A stretch of DNA of 20,316 nt from IMG/VR virus record IMGVR_UViG_3300043411_000934, positions 1 through 20,316 of that record; one strand, given 5' to 3'. The notes below the pieces were generated by a model. That model worked only from the letters and a program-made list of their open reading frames with translations, did not search any database and was not told where the DNA came from. Position numbers and translations under genes: made by a program. The stretch is from a virus. This document shows, piece by piece, positions 13,329 through 19,532 of the stretch (within the stretch, counting starts at the first letter, position 1; each line of letters starts with the position of its first letter).

Positions 13329-14806
13329 AGGCCCTGCACCTTGATGCCGGCCGGGTTCGCGTCAGGCGCCCCCAGCAGGCGGGCAAAGGCACGGCTGGCC
13401 GCGTCGACCTGGTCGTCATAGGTGCCGCTGTCGAAGGCCCGCAGCTCTTCCCGGAAGGCCTGATTCCACGGCGCCTCCAGCATGAGCACGTTGCCCACGT
13501 TCACCTGGGCCGCGAAGGGCTCCGAGCGCGTTACCTTGTCGCCCGTCTCAGGGCTGCTGTGCACCGCGTAGCCGGCGAGCTGGCGCGTCAGGTACAGGAC
13601 CTGCGTCTTGCCGGCCTGGCCGGGGTCTTGCGGGATGCTCACGCGCACGCCGGCACCGTCGGCCGTCGTCGTGTTGCGGATCAGCGCGTCGCGCTTGTCG
13701 GCCAGGTAGCGCTCGCGCACCACGTCGGCCACGATGAACCGGCCGTCGGCCAGCTTGCCCAGCTTCACGCCGGCCGTGAAGTCGCCGTCGACCGAGCCAG
13801 CGAAGTCCCAACCCCGGGCCCACTGCGTCACGCCGGCCGGGATCGCCTTGACGGTCTGCAGCATGCCGACCTCGAAGATGTCGCCCTGCAGCGGCTTGGG
13901 CTTCTGCTGGTACAGGCTGGCCCAGGTGCGCGGGTAGACCTTGAACGGCTCCCAGTGCCCAGGCTTGAACCACTCCGGCCACAGCGACTCGCCCAGCGCG
14001 CGGCCCAGCGGGTCGTCGGCGCGGTCGGCCTCGGCAGGCAGGCAGACCACATACCAGCGCCGGCCATCGCGGCCATTGAACCACCCGCTCTCGCCGTCCC
14101 AGCCTTCGGGCAGGATGCGCCCGGCCGGGTCGTCCTCGTGCCACCTGGTCAGCACCATGACCTGCGGCGCGCCGGGTATCAGGCGGCTGCAGAAGTCGTC
14201 GATGTAGGCATCCCAGGTCTTGTTTCGGATGGTCTCGGACTGCGCGGCCTCGCGGCCTCGGATCGGGTCATCGATCAGGCCCAGCGCTGCGCGGTTGCCC
14301 GTCAGGCCAGACAGCAGGCCGCCGGCCATGAACTCGCTGCCGTTGTCCAGGCTCCACTGATGCACCGCGCGGTTGTCGGCCTTCAGCGTGCGCCCGGTCA
14401 GGTTGTGGAAGCTCCTGCTGCCGATCAACTGCCGGGCCCGCCGGCCCTGCTTCTCGGCGATCTCGCTGGCGTAGCTGGCCAGGATGACGTGCCGCCGCGG
14501 CTTGCGCGACATGAACCACGGCACGAACACCACGTCGGTGTAGGTGCTCTTGGCCGACCCTGGCGGCATCAGCACCATGAGGTTCTGGATCTCGCCAGAG
14601 TCGATGGCCTGCAGCTTCTCGCACAGCAGCGCGTGGTGCGCTGCCAGGCTGTCGAGCTTCATGACGCTGAAGCGGTCCTCCTGGGCCTCATCGGACAGCG
14701 GCACCGTCGGGATGTCGACCAGGCAAGCGAAGTCGGCCAGGCTGCGGCGGGCCAGCTCACGGCGGGCCGCCATGACGTGCTCTGGGCGGATGTCAGTCGC
14801 CAGCAT
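13325..14806 (-). CDS. terL: Terminase large subunit (packaging ATPase and nuclease)
   Basis: 493 residues from the ATG at 14806, overlapping the small-subunit gene by 14 bases. Walker A is MPPGSAKST at residues 80-88, Walker B is LGLIDD at 175-180, and a coupling-type motif VMVLTRWHEDD lies near 216-226. The C-terminal nuclease has GWDFAGSVDGDFTAGVKLG, SIPQDPGQAGK and YDDQVDAASRAF, supplying the acidic residues of the RNase H-like fold. ASYASEIAEKQGRRARQLIG and EFMAGGLLSGLTGNRA are also typical. It pumps DNA through the portal and cuts concatemers. Length is normal and no key motif is missing. Next gene downstream begins within its stop (ATGA). Confidence 0.95.
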   Translation of the reverse strand: MLATDIRPEHVMAARRELARRSLADFACLVDIPTVPLSDEAQEDRFSVMKLDSLAAHHALLCEKLQAIDSGEIQNLMVLMPPGSAKSTYTDVVFVPWFMSRKPRRHVILASYASEIAEKQGRRARQLIGSRSFHNLTGRTLKADNRAVHQWSLDNGSEFMAGGLLSGLTGNRAALGLIDDPIRGREAAQSETIRNKTWDAYIDDFCSRLIPGAPQVMVLTRWHEDDPAGRILPEGWDGESGWFNGRDGRRWYVVCLPAEADRADDPLGRALGESLWPEWFKPGHWEPFKVYPRTWASLYQQKPKPLQGDIFEVGMLQTVKAIPAGVTQWARGWDFAGSVDGDFTAGVKLGKLADGRFIVADVVRERYLADKRDALIRNTTTADGAGVRVSIPQDPGQAGKTQVLYLTRQLAGYAVHSSPETGDKVTRSEPFAAQVNVGNVLMLEAPWNQAFREELRAFDSGTYDDQVDAASRAFARLLGAPDANPAGIKVQGL

Positions 14807-15386
14807 CGCCCAGCTTCAGTGAGGCCAGCGCGCGAAGTTGCTCGGGCGTGGCGTTGCTCAGGTCCACGCTGACCATCGTCAGCGGCTCGCCACCCGGGCC
14901 CGTCAGTGCGCGCTGATCGCGGAAGGCTTGGACATCGACGTGGCGGCCGATCAACTCGATGTGCTTGGTGCGGTCGGTCATCTTCACTTTCCGAATCTGG
15001 ATGATGGTCGACTCCTCGCCAACACCAACTCGCTCTTCGGCGGTTTCCAGGCCGACCACCACGCCACACCTGAAGGCCATAGGCCAATCCTTGACCGGCT
15101 TCAGCAGGCCGCCTGCGTCATACAGGTCAGCCAGGTCTGCGGCCTTCTCATCTGCCAATGTGCGCAGCACCCAATCGGCGTTGATCTTGGTGCGCTCGCT
15201 GCGCTGCTCCTTGGCGGCAGCTATGGCTGCGGCAATCGTAGGTTTACCGAGGTTCTCGCGGCCGATGGCATCGGCAGTCCGCACGCTGTAGCCGGCACGG
15301 CGCGCGGCAGCGCTGGCGTTCAGGTCGACGAGGTATTCCTCGACGAATCGCTCTTGCTTTGGCGTCAGATCGTTGCGCGCCTTCAT
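14793..15386 (-). CDS. terS: Terminase small subunit
   Basis: 197 residues from ATG 15386 in an ATGA overlap. The N-terminus NDLTPKQERFVEEYLVDLNA then SAAARRAGYSVRTADAIGRE and NLGKPTIAAAIAAAKEQRSE is the classic small-terminase helix-turn-helix (terminase_2 family). A central region TKINADWVLRTLADEKAADL, LYDAGGLLKPVKDWP and RKVKMTDRTKHIELIGRHVD follows, also standard. It recognises the packaging site and loads the large subunit. Located directly before terL as usual. The C-terminal tail (about 155-197) is variable in this family. Confidence 0.93.
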   Translation of the reverse strand: MKARNDLTPKQERFVEEYLVDLNASAAARRAGYSVRTADAIGRENLGKPTIAAAIAAAKEQRSERTKINADWVLRTLADEKAADLADLYDAGGLLKPVKDWPMAFRCGVVVGLETAEERVGVGEESTIIQIRKVKMTDRTKHIELIGRHVDVQAFRDQRALTGPGGEPLTMVSVDLSNATPEQLRALASLKLGDAGD

Positions 15387-15577
15387 GATGTCGCCTTCCT
15401 CGCATCCATCTGCCCATGGTCCCGCGCCTCTCCGACGTGGAACCTGTGGCAGAACTTGCAGTCATACGGCTCGACGTGCGCGCCCTGGTCTCGGCGGTTG
15501 AGTCGCACGGCGCCGCGCTTGGCCTGGGTGAAGGTGCCGAACTCGCGCTTGCCGGTGCAGCCGGGCTTGTGGGTCAC
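15383..15577 (-). CDS. Small Cys/His protein, possible zinc finger
   Basis: 64 residues from GTG at 15577 (GTGA overlap). Sequence MTHKPGCTGKREFGTFTQAK, RGAVRLNRRDQGAHVEPYDC, KFCHRFHVGEARDHGQ. The CKFCHRFHVGE cluster (C-x2-C-x-x-x-H type) resembles a small zinc-binding motif and is a common feature of small phage proteins found before terminase genes. Basic, possibly nucleic-acid binding. Function unknown. Confidence 0.68.
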   Translation of the reverse strand: MTHKPGCTGKREFGTFTQAKRGAVRLNRRDQGAHVEPYDCKFCHRFHVGEARDHGQMDARKATS

Positions 15578-15726
15578 GGCCGCACCTCACAAACCCGCCA
15601 AGTCACGCCGCCCATCGTGAACCGCTCGCCCAGGCGCACGGTGAACGGCGCCAGCTGCGGCCCAGCGTACTGCAGCAGCATGGGGCGCCAGTTGCCGGGG
15701 CCGATGGGTTTGGCGATCACGGTCAC
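15574..15726 (-). CDS. Small hypothetical protein (50 residues)
   Basis: The frame runs from GTG 15726-15724, overlapping the previous stop as GTGA, to the TGA at 15576-15574, which overlaps the next GTG in the same way. It reads VTVIAKPIGPGNWRPMLLQY, AGPQLAPFTVRLGERFTMGG, VTWRVCEVRP. This fills exactly the gap between two coupled genes with the same overlap signature, and has a beta-rich, well-formed look (GNWRPMLLQY, VTWRVCEV), which supports a real gene. Function unknown. Confidence 0.65.
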   Translation of the reverse strand: MTVIAKPIGPGNWRPMLLQYAGPQLAPFTVRLGERFTMGGVTWRVCEVRP

Positions 15727-16037
15727 ACCCACTCCGCGCGCACAGACAGAACAATCGCCTCTGTCTGCGTCAGCCCCGTTGCCTCTTTGATCGCTGCCGC
15801 CTCTTTTTTCAGCACTCGCAGGCTTACGCCCATCAGCCGGGATGCCTCGCCGCGCTCGAAACCCTTGGCAACCAGCCGCAGAAATTCGCGCTGGCGTTCA
15901 CTCAGGACGGAAAGCTCATCCTGCGCGGCTTTGACAACCGCTTGATGCTCTTCCCATGCAAGAACGTATGCGCGGCATCCGTAGGTACAGAACTCGCGCT
16001 CCGATAGCTTCACGCCTTGGTCTGTGGTATCTGTCAC
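15723..16037 (-). CDS. Small LuxR/GerE-type HTH protein
   Basis: I choose GTG at 16037, giving 104 residues: it overlaps the upstream stop as GTGA and has GGAGGTGG (16050-16043) as ribosome binding site. An ATG at 16052 would add five residues. After an N-terminal CTYGCRAYVLAWEEHQAVVK segment comes LSERQREFLRLVAKGFERGE, ASRLMGVSLRVLKKEAAAIK, EATGLTQTEAIVLS, the helix order of a LuxR-like DNA-binding domain. There is no sensor domain. Probable DNA-binding regulator of the phage, possibly a late-gene switch given its place before the terminase genes; target unknown. Confidence 0.7.
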   Translation of the reverse strand: MTDTTDQGVKLSEREFCTYGCRAYVLAWEEHQAVVKAAQDELSVLSERQREFLRLVAKGFERGEASRLMGVSLRVLKKEAAAIKEATGLTQTEAIVLSVRAEWV

Positions 16038-16249
16038 TGCCGCCACCTCCATATCACCGGGCGGATGCCCTGCGGCCTTGGCTCATGCCCAGCCGGCTCG
16101 ATCCACCCCCTGTCCCGCATCTTGTTGATGTATGCGCGGGCGGTTTCTTCGCATAGCCCATGCAGAACGCGCAGGCCCACAGCGCTTGTCGGCGTCTTGC
16201 GGATGCTGTCGATGGCATCGCAGAACTTGTCGATGTAGGCTGAAGTCAT
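16034..16249 (-). CDS. Small winged-helix-like protein
   Basis: 71 residues from ATG 16249 (ATGA overlap). MTSAYIDKFCDAIDSIRKTP, TSAVGLRVLHGLCEETARAY, INKMRDRGWIEPAGHEPRPQ, then GIRPVIWRWRQ. Helix, helix (CEETARAYINKMRDRGWI), then a wing-like turn is the pattern of a mini winged HTH, where ETARAYINKMRDRGWI would be the recognition helix and GWIEPAG the wing. Probable DNA-binding protein; function unknown. Confidence 0.66.
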   Translation of the reverse strand: MTSAYIDKFCDAIDSIRKTPTSAVGLRVLHGLCEETARAYINKMRDRGWIEPAGHEPRPQGIRPVIWRWRQ

Positions 16250-16587
16250 GCGGCACCCATTGCAGCGGCTGCTCGGACGATGGCGCGGCGGGTGGCGGCT
16301 TCGTAGTTACTGCCGACCACATATTCCGTGTGGATCGGGTCGCAGTCGCCGCGCCAGATTTCCACAAAACCCGGAAAAACTTCAATGCCCTCGGCATTCG
16401 TGGCCGAGAAAATGTCCACATGGAATCTGTGCCGCACAGCCAGCCTCAGCGCGTCACCGTCGTCCTCCAAGGGATTCCACGGCGGGCACCCAGCCTTTGG
16501 GTCCGGGATCACCAGCAGCCCGTGGAAGTCGGTCAGTTCGATTCCCGCAGCCTTAGCCGCAGCCTCCAACAGTTCACGGTCAGTCAT
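16246..16587 (-). CDS. Phage ABA-sandwich-like protein, unknown
   Basis: 113 residues from ATG 16587, overlapping the previous frame by 8 bases. MTDRELLEAAAKAAGIELTD at the start, NPLEDDGDALRLAVRHRFHV in the middle and EAATRRAIVRAAAAMGAA at the end are the conserved pieces of a widespread small phage family that is often described as an alpha-beta-alpha sandwich. The biochemical role of the family is not known. The central part (HRFHVDIFSATNAEGIEVFP, GFVEIWRGDCDPIHTEYVVG) is variable. It is in the coupled chain of small genes. Confidence 0.72.
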   Translation of the reverse strand: MTDRELLEAAAKAAGIELTDFHGLLVIPDPKAGCPPWNPLEDDGDALRLAVRHRFHVDIFSATNAEGIEVFPGFVEIWRGDCDPIHTEYVVGSNYEAATRRAIVRAAAAMGAA

Positions 16588-16678
16588 GCTTACCCCCGCG
16601 CTTCTCTATTGCTTGCGAAATAAGCACGGCAGCGACAACGACGCACATTCCAAGGTATGCGATTGAAAGCGCAATCAT
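16580..16678 (-). CDS. Tiny single-span membrane protein (32 residues)
   Basis: ATG at 16678 overlaps the upstream stop as ATGA; the TGA lies at 16582-16580. MIALSIAYLGMCVVVAAVLI then SQAIEKRGGKHD: about 18 hydrophobic residues, then a basic tail, predicting an N-out, C-in small membrane protein. A longer frame upstream exists but overlaps the preceding gene throughout. The start signature matches the operon's other junctions. Function unknown; holin-like, exclusion or membrane-regulator roles are all possible. Confidence 0.55.
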   Translation of the reverse strand: MIALSIAYLGMCVVVAAVLISQAIEKRGGKHD

Positions 16679-17169
16679 GCGGCCATCCTTTCGGCGTAAT
16701 GCCAGATCGACGTATAAACGGGCTGTGGCGCCTGCCATTCCCGTTCGCTGCACCATCGGTAGCGGGTGGGTTGTTTTGTCGCCGCCTTGGCCTGTTTCTG
16801 CGCGTTCTTGAGGCATTGGCGTTCTGCTTTGCTCGGCGGCTTCTGCCTGTCGGGGCGATTTCGGTCCTTTTCGCGCTCTGCTCTGCGCTCCTTCAGGCCC
16901 CGCGCCAACTCAGCCCGGATGCGGTCAACGTGGGCTGTCAGTTCGGCACGGTGCCGGGGGTGCGTCCACAGACATTGCCTGCCGACTTGCATCCACAGCA
17001 CGCGGCCTTGCTCACGCAACACGGCAATGTGGACTTCGCAGGTGCTGTCGGCCAGGCCCACATGCGCCTTGATTTCGTGGATGGTCACGCCAAGCGGGTG
17101 AGCGTCCAGAAAGCTTGCGATGCGCTCACGGCGTGCGGCTGCGTCTTCGGCTCGTTGTGCGGGGGTCAT
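16675..17169 (-). CDS. Winged helix-turn-helix DNA-binding protein
   Basis: 164 residues from ATG 17169 (ATGA overlap). Residues about 14-70 (RRERIASFLDAHPLGVTIHE, IKAHVGLADSTCEVHIAVLR, EQGRVLWMQVGRQCLWTH) form a winged HTH like those of MarR or IclR-type repressors. A strongly basic helical linker follows (ELARGLKERRAEREKDRNRP, DRQKPPSKAERQCLKNAQKQ), then a short aromatic C-terminus WQAPQPVYTSIWHYAERMAA. Probably binds DNA; a regulator or replication accessory role is inferred. Confidence 0.72.
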   Translation of the reverse strand: MTPAQRAEDAAARRERIASFLDAHPLGVTIHEIKAHVGLADSTCEVHIAVLREQGRVLWMQVGRQCLWTHPRHRAELTAHVDRIRAELARGLKERRAEREKDRNRPDRQKPPSKAERQCLKNAQKQAKAATKQPTRYRWCSEREWQAPQPVYTSIWHYAERMAA

Positions 17170-17411
17170 GCGCGCACCTGCCGGTCAAGGATCAGCGCCA
17201 GATGCGTGCGGTTGCGGGCTTGCAGCTTGTCCCGCATCCTCAGAATGTGCGACTTCACCGCAGACTCCGACTGGATGCCGACAGCTTCGGAAATCTCCAA
17301 GTCCGTGAGTGCATCCAGCAGGCAGGCGGCAATTGCGCGCTGCGTTGGGGATAGCTCGGTCGTGCGGCGGGCGTGGCGGGTGGCGGCAATGCCTTGGCGG
17401 GGGGCGGTCAT
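17166..17411 (-). CDS. Small LuxR/GerE-type HTH protein
   Basis: 81 residues from ATG 17411 (ATGA overlap). Residues about 20-75, LSPTQRAIAACLLDALTDLE, ISEAVGIQSESAVKSHILRM, RDKLQARNRTHLALIL, align by eye with LuxR-family C-terminal domains: the ESAVKSHILRMRDKL stretch corresponds to the usual TVK-H recognition helix. No sensor or receiver domain. A short basic N-terminus (RQGIAATRHARRTTE) precedes it. Likely a DNA-binding transcription factor of the phage; it may dimerise like other isolated GerE domains. Confidence 0.78.
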   Translation of the reverse strand: MTAPRQGIAATRHARRTTELSPTQRAIAACLLDALTDLEISEAVGIQSESAVKSHILRMRDKLQARNRTHLALILDRQVRA

Positions 17412-17968
17412 GAGCTCACCTTCATTGCCGGCAGCAGCGCCACTACTTCACGCGAAGTCCGCATGTCAGGGATCAGGCCCACAACGTCGGCTTGCTTCAG
17501 GCGCCCAAGCTGGACAGCCCTGGTCAGCACCTGCTCGCGGCCCCTTGGATTCCAGCCCAAGCTATGCGCCCACTTGGCCGGCACGCCGTTGCTGCGGGCT
17601 TCGTCAACCAACGATTTGTAGGCTTCACGGAACGCCAGGCGCGCGGCATTCAAGCCACCGTCGAAGTTGCACAGGCTGAACGCCTTAGCCATTTCCTCTG
17701 TCCACACCACAGACTCAGATTCCGACAGCGGGACCATTGCCCATGCCTCATCCGGCCCCGGCCTGCCGTCGTCAATGCGGCTGATCACATCGGCCACGGT
17801 CAGCACACCGCGCACTTCCTTGCGGCAGCGGGTAAGCGCCTTCAGAACCGCGGCTTCTTCGTAGCACGACAGATCGGACACGAACACCCGCGCGGCAGGT
17901 TCTGAAAAGACCCGGCCACACAGTTCTGCGGTCACGGCCACGGCTTCAAGCAGCTTTGAGCTTGCCAT
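17408..17968 (-). CDS. Replication-associated phage protein of unknown function
   Basis: 186 residues from ATG 17968, overlapping the replication gene by 23 bases. MASSKLLEAVAVTAELCGRV, FSEPAARVFVSDLSCYEEAA, VLKALTRCRKEVRGVLTVAD, VISRIDDGRPGPDEAWAMVP then a helical region and a C-terminal SLGWNPRGREQVLTRAVQLG segment. The LxxCRKEVRGxLTxADVxxRIDDGRPGPDEAWAM block is a strong conserved-looking core that I have seen beside phage replication proteins. The pairing suggests a helicase-loader-like or replication partner (lambda P position), but no ATPase motif is visible. Confidence 0.72.
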   Translation of the reverse strand: MASSKLLEAVAVTAELCGRVFSEPAARVFVSDLSCYEEAAVLKALTRCRKEVRGVLTVADVISRIDDGRPGPDEAWAMVPLSESESVVWTEEMAKAFSLCNFDGGLNAARLAFREAYKSLVDEARSNGVPAKWAHSLGWNPRGREQVLTRAVQLGRLKQADVVGLIPDMRTSREVVALLPAMKVSS

Positions 17969-18761
17969 CTTCTTCCTCGCGTTGTTGGGCCTCAGCGATC
18001 AGGGCGCCGAAGGCGTTGGCGTTGGTCTGCGTCTTGTCGGCCTGCTGGCCTTGAGTCCGCGTCATCTGGCGATTCGTCGCCCACTCCGTGCGCAGCTTCT
18101 CGGCGTCACGCAGCATCAGGTTGACCGGGTGCATGGCCGACACGTACAGGCCGTTCTGGTGCCGGACGTAGAAGGCCGCGACTGCTGGCGCTTCGTCTGC
18201 AGGGATGCGTCCGACGAATTGCGCTAGCTGGCCGTTGACCCTGGCGTTCCTGACAGGCTCCGCGCCGTAGCGGCCTTGGTAGGCAAAGGCATAGGCTCCC
18301 CACGTTTCAGAGCTAACCGGCGCGGCAGTCGAGCGCTTTGCGCGAGGCTTGCCCGCAATTTGTGATGCCTCTGCCTCTGTCTCTGGGTCTGCCTCTGTCC
18401 TCTGTAATGCCTCTGCCTCTGCCTCTGTCTCTGGTACAGCACCGCGCAAGCACTCTGCTAGCACTCCGCTAGCGGCTTGCACCGGCTCAAAGAAATGCTT
18501 TTCCAGCAGTGGGCGAAGTGCTACAGAGATTTCTTTCTCTGTACTGCGAAGGCGGAACGCCAAATCATCCGGGTCTGCATTGATGACGCCATCAACCGAT
18601 TCACTGGCGAGAAGCCAGAGCATGGGGGCCAAAGCCCTGCTAGCGACCGGAAGCCGCTGGAAATCCTTGTTGTCCAGCAAACCGCGATGCAGACGAATCC
18701 ACGGCGGGTTACGGTCTTTGTAGTGCTGGAAATCGCGCCAGTTGCGCGGCACGATCTTCAT
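17946..18761 (-). CDS. O-like phage replication initiation protein
   Basis: 271 residues from ATG 18761 (ATGA overlap with the HNH gene). I choose this over an upstream in-frame codon because it fits the coupled overlap and starts MKIVPRNWRDFQHYKDRNPP, WIRLHRGLLDNKDFQRLPVA. The N-terminal 110 residues (WIRLHRGLLDNKDF, RALAPMLWLLASESVDGVIN, DDLAFRLRSTEKEISVALRP) form a winged-helix domain typical of O-like proteins that bind the origin. A low-complexity Glu/Ala/Thr linker (PETEAEAEALQRTEADPETE) follows, encoded by DNA repeats. The C-terminal part (about 165-245, ETWGAYAFAYQGRYGAEPVR, HPVNLMLRDAEKLRTEW) is probably the partner-contact region. It likely opens the origin and recruits helicase. 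Confidence 0.8.
   Translation of the reverse strand: MKIVPRNWRDFQHYKDRNPPWIRLHRGLLDNKDFQRLPVASRALAPMLWLLASESVDGVINADPDDLAFRLRSTEKEISVALRPLLEKHFFEPVQAASGVLAECLRGAVPETEAEAEALQRTEADPETEAEASQIAGKPRAKRSTAAPVSSETWGAYAFAYQGRYGAEPVRNARVNGQLAQFVGRIPADEAPAVAAFYVRHQNGLYVSAMHPVNLMLRDAEKLRTEWATNRQMTRTQGQQADKTQTNANAFGALIAEAQQREEEDGKLKAA
18365..18434 (-). repeat. Hexamer-type repeats inside the replication gene (candidate origin iterons)
   Basis: CTCTG occurs nine times in 70 bases on the plus strand, mostly as GCCTCT(G) units. A block ATGC followed by CTCTGC/CTCTGT units and ending CTCTGG spans 18365-18386; it recurs at 18407-18434 with one extra 6-base unit. They encode the Glu/Ala/Thr linker of the O-like protein. 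Repeats inside an O-type gene are where lambdoid origins lie. An alternative is simple slippage in a linker codon tract. Confidence 0.6.
18450..18471 (-). repeat. Tandem 11-base repeat next to the iteron block
   Basis: GCACTCTGCTA (18450-18460) is followed directly by GCACTCCGCTA (18461-18471), differing in one base. Both contain the ACTC(T/C)GCTA core and adjoin the hexamer block in the replication gene, so they may be part of the same origin array. Confidence 0.55.
18522..18543. repeat. Perfect inverted repeat in the replication gene
   Basis: TACAGAGA (18522-18529) and TCTCTGTA (18536-18543) are perfect 8-base arms around a 6-base AT-rich spacer, TTTCTT. CTCTGTA also occurs once in the nearby direct-repeat block (18400-18406), so the same protein could recognise both. 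Confidence 0.5.
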
Positions 18762-19147
18762 GCTTGTGCCCCTCTTGAGAACGCAGCAGTCGCCGCCTTG
18801 TCTTCCTTTTGCTTGCGTCGGTTGCACGTTTCGCACAGCGTCTGCAGGTTGCTTGGCACGTTCAACCCGCCAGCAGGCCGCGTGACGATGTGGTCAACGA
18901 TCAAAGCGTCGGAACTTCCTGCGCCTGTCTTGGTGTCGGTCCCGAGCGTGTATCGACCGGAATAGTCAGCAGGCACGTTCACTGCCTTCGCGTCGCACCG
19001 CCGGCACTTGAAACCATCGCGGCGGAACACTTCTCGCCGCAAGGCGGCATGGCACGGGATATTGAACTTGAGCGCACGCACGCTCGATGTGACGGGCCAC
19101 GCGCGGCCATCCATGTCAGTCCAAATGCGTTCGGCTTTGGTTCTCAC
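18758..19147 (-). CDS. HNH endonuclease
   Basis: I take GTG 19147 as start (129 residues): it overlaps the upstream stop as GTGA and has AGGTGG upstream. A TTG at 19180 in the same frame would give 140 residues but overlap the previous gene by 37 bases. The protein has a zinc-site CRRC, the DHIV of VDHIVTRPAGG, LNVPSNLQTLCETCNRRKQK with the catalytic Asn and a second C-x2-C, the standard HNH fold order. The N-terminal half (RIWTDMDGRAWPVTSS, FNIPCHAALRREVFRRDGFK) is typical of small phage HNH nucleases. It may nick or cut DNA during replication or packaging. It is located before the replication gene, away from the terminase. Confidence 0.85.
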   Translation of the reverse strand: MRTKAERIWTDMDGRAWPVTSSVRALKFNIPCHAALRREVFRRDGFKCRRCDAKAVNVPADYSGRYTLGTDTKTGAGSSDALIVDHIVTRPAGGLNVPSNLQTLCETCNRRKQKEDKAATAAFSRGAQA

Positions 19148-19362
19148 GCAGTCCACCTCGTTGGCTGAACAACGCGCCAAGTCACCAAGCCGTCGCGCGT
19201 CTTGCCCTTCTTGACTTGCTCGTCGGCGCGCAGCGATTCCTCAATGCGCTTCCAGGGGCACACGCTGACGCCGAGGGCCAGCATCTGCATGTAGGTGTGT
19301 GGGCGCTGCTTGAGCGCGGCTATCAAAAGCCGGCCCTGCGTTGCGTAGACGTTGCGCTTCAT
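19144..19362 (-). CDS. Small winged-helix-like protein
   Basis: 72 residues from ATG 19362, overlapping the previous stop as ATGA. MKRNVYATQGRLLIAALKQR, PHTYMQMLALGVSVCPWKRI, EESLRADEQVKKGKTRDGLV, then TWRVVQPTRWTA. Helix, helix, helix (CPWKRIEESLRADE) and a strand-turn-strand wing (VKKGKTRDGLVTWRVVQ) suggest a compact winged HTH. Function unknown; one of several such small proteins here. Confidence 0.66.
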   Translation of the reverse strand: MKRNVYATQGRLLIAALKQRPHTYMQMLALGVSVCPWKRIEESLRADEQVKKGKTRDGLVTWRVVQPTRWTA

Positions 19363-19532
19363 GCCTTGTCATTGCTTGCGCACCGTGGCCACGCCATCGG
19401 AAGATTCCCGCGCCACTTGCTGCCAGTGCGCAGACCTTTGCAGCCGCATAGGTATAGGACGCGGGTATCTGATCCGCCGCCGCCTGGGTTGCGCTGGGCG
19501 GTCAGGTCTTTCTGGGACGAGAAGCGGTTCAT
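19359..19532 (-). CDS. Cysteine-containing microprotein (57 residues), possible zinc binder
   Basis: ATG at 19532 and TGA at 19361-19359, both in ATGA overlaps with neighbours. MNRFSSQKDLTAQRNPGGGG, SDTRVLYLCGCKGLRTGSKW, RGNLPMAWPRCASNDKA. The CGC pair and later C could form part of a zinc-ribbon-like site (YLCGCKG with WPRC). It exactly bridges two coupled genes, which argues for a real gene. Function unknown. Confidence 0.62.
   Translation of the reverse strand: MNRFSSQKDLTAQRNPGGGGSDTRVLYLCGCKGLRTGSKWRGNLPMAWPRCASNDKA

Noticed and set aside
13559-14872. Long plus-strand frame opposite the large terminase
   Set aside because: Shadow of terL, whose Walker and nuclease motifs are intact on the minus strand.
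15723-17411. Quorum-sensing receptors
   Set aside because: The two LuxR-type proteins consist of little more than the HTH domain and have no ligand-binding or receiver domain.
18365-18434. CRISPR array
   Set aside because: Repeats are 5-6 base units without unique spacers and lie in frame within the replication gene.
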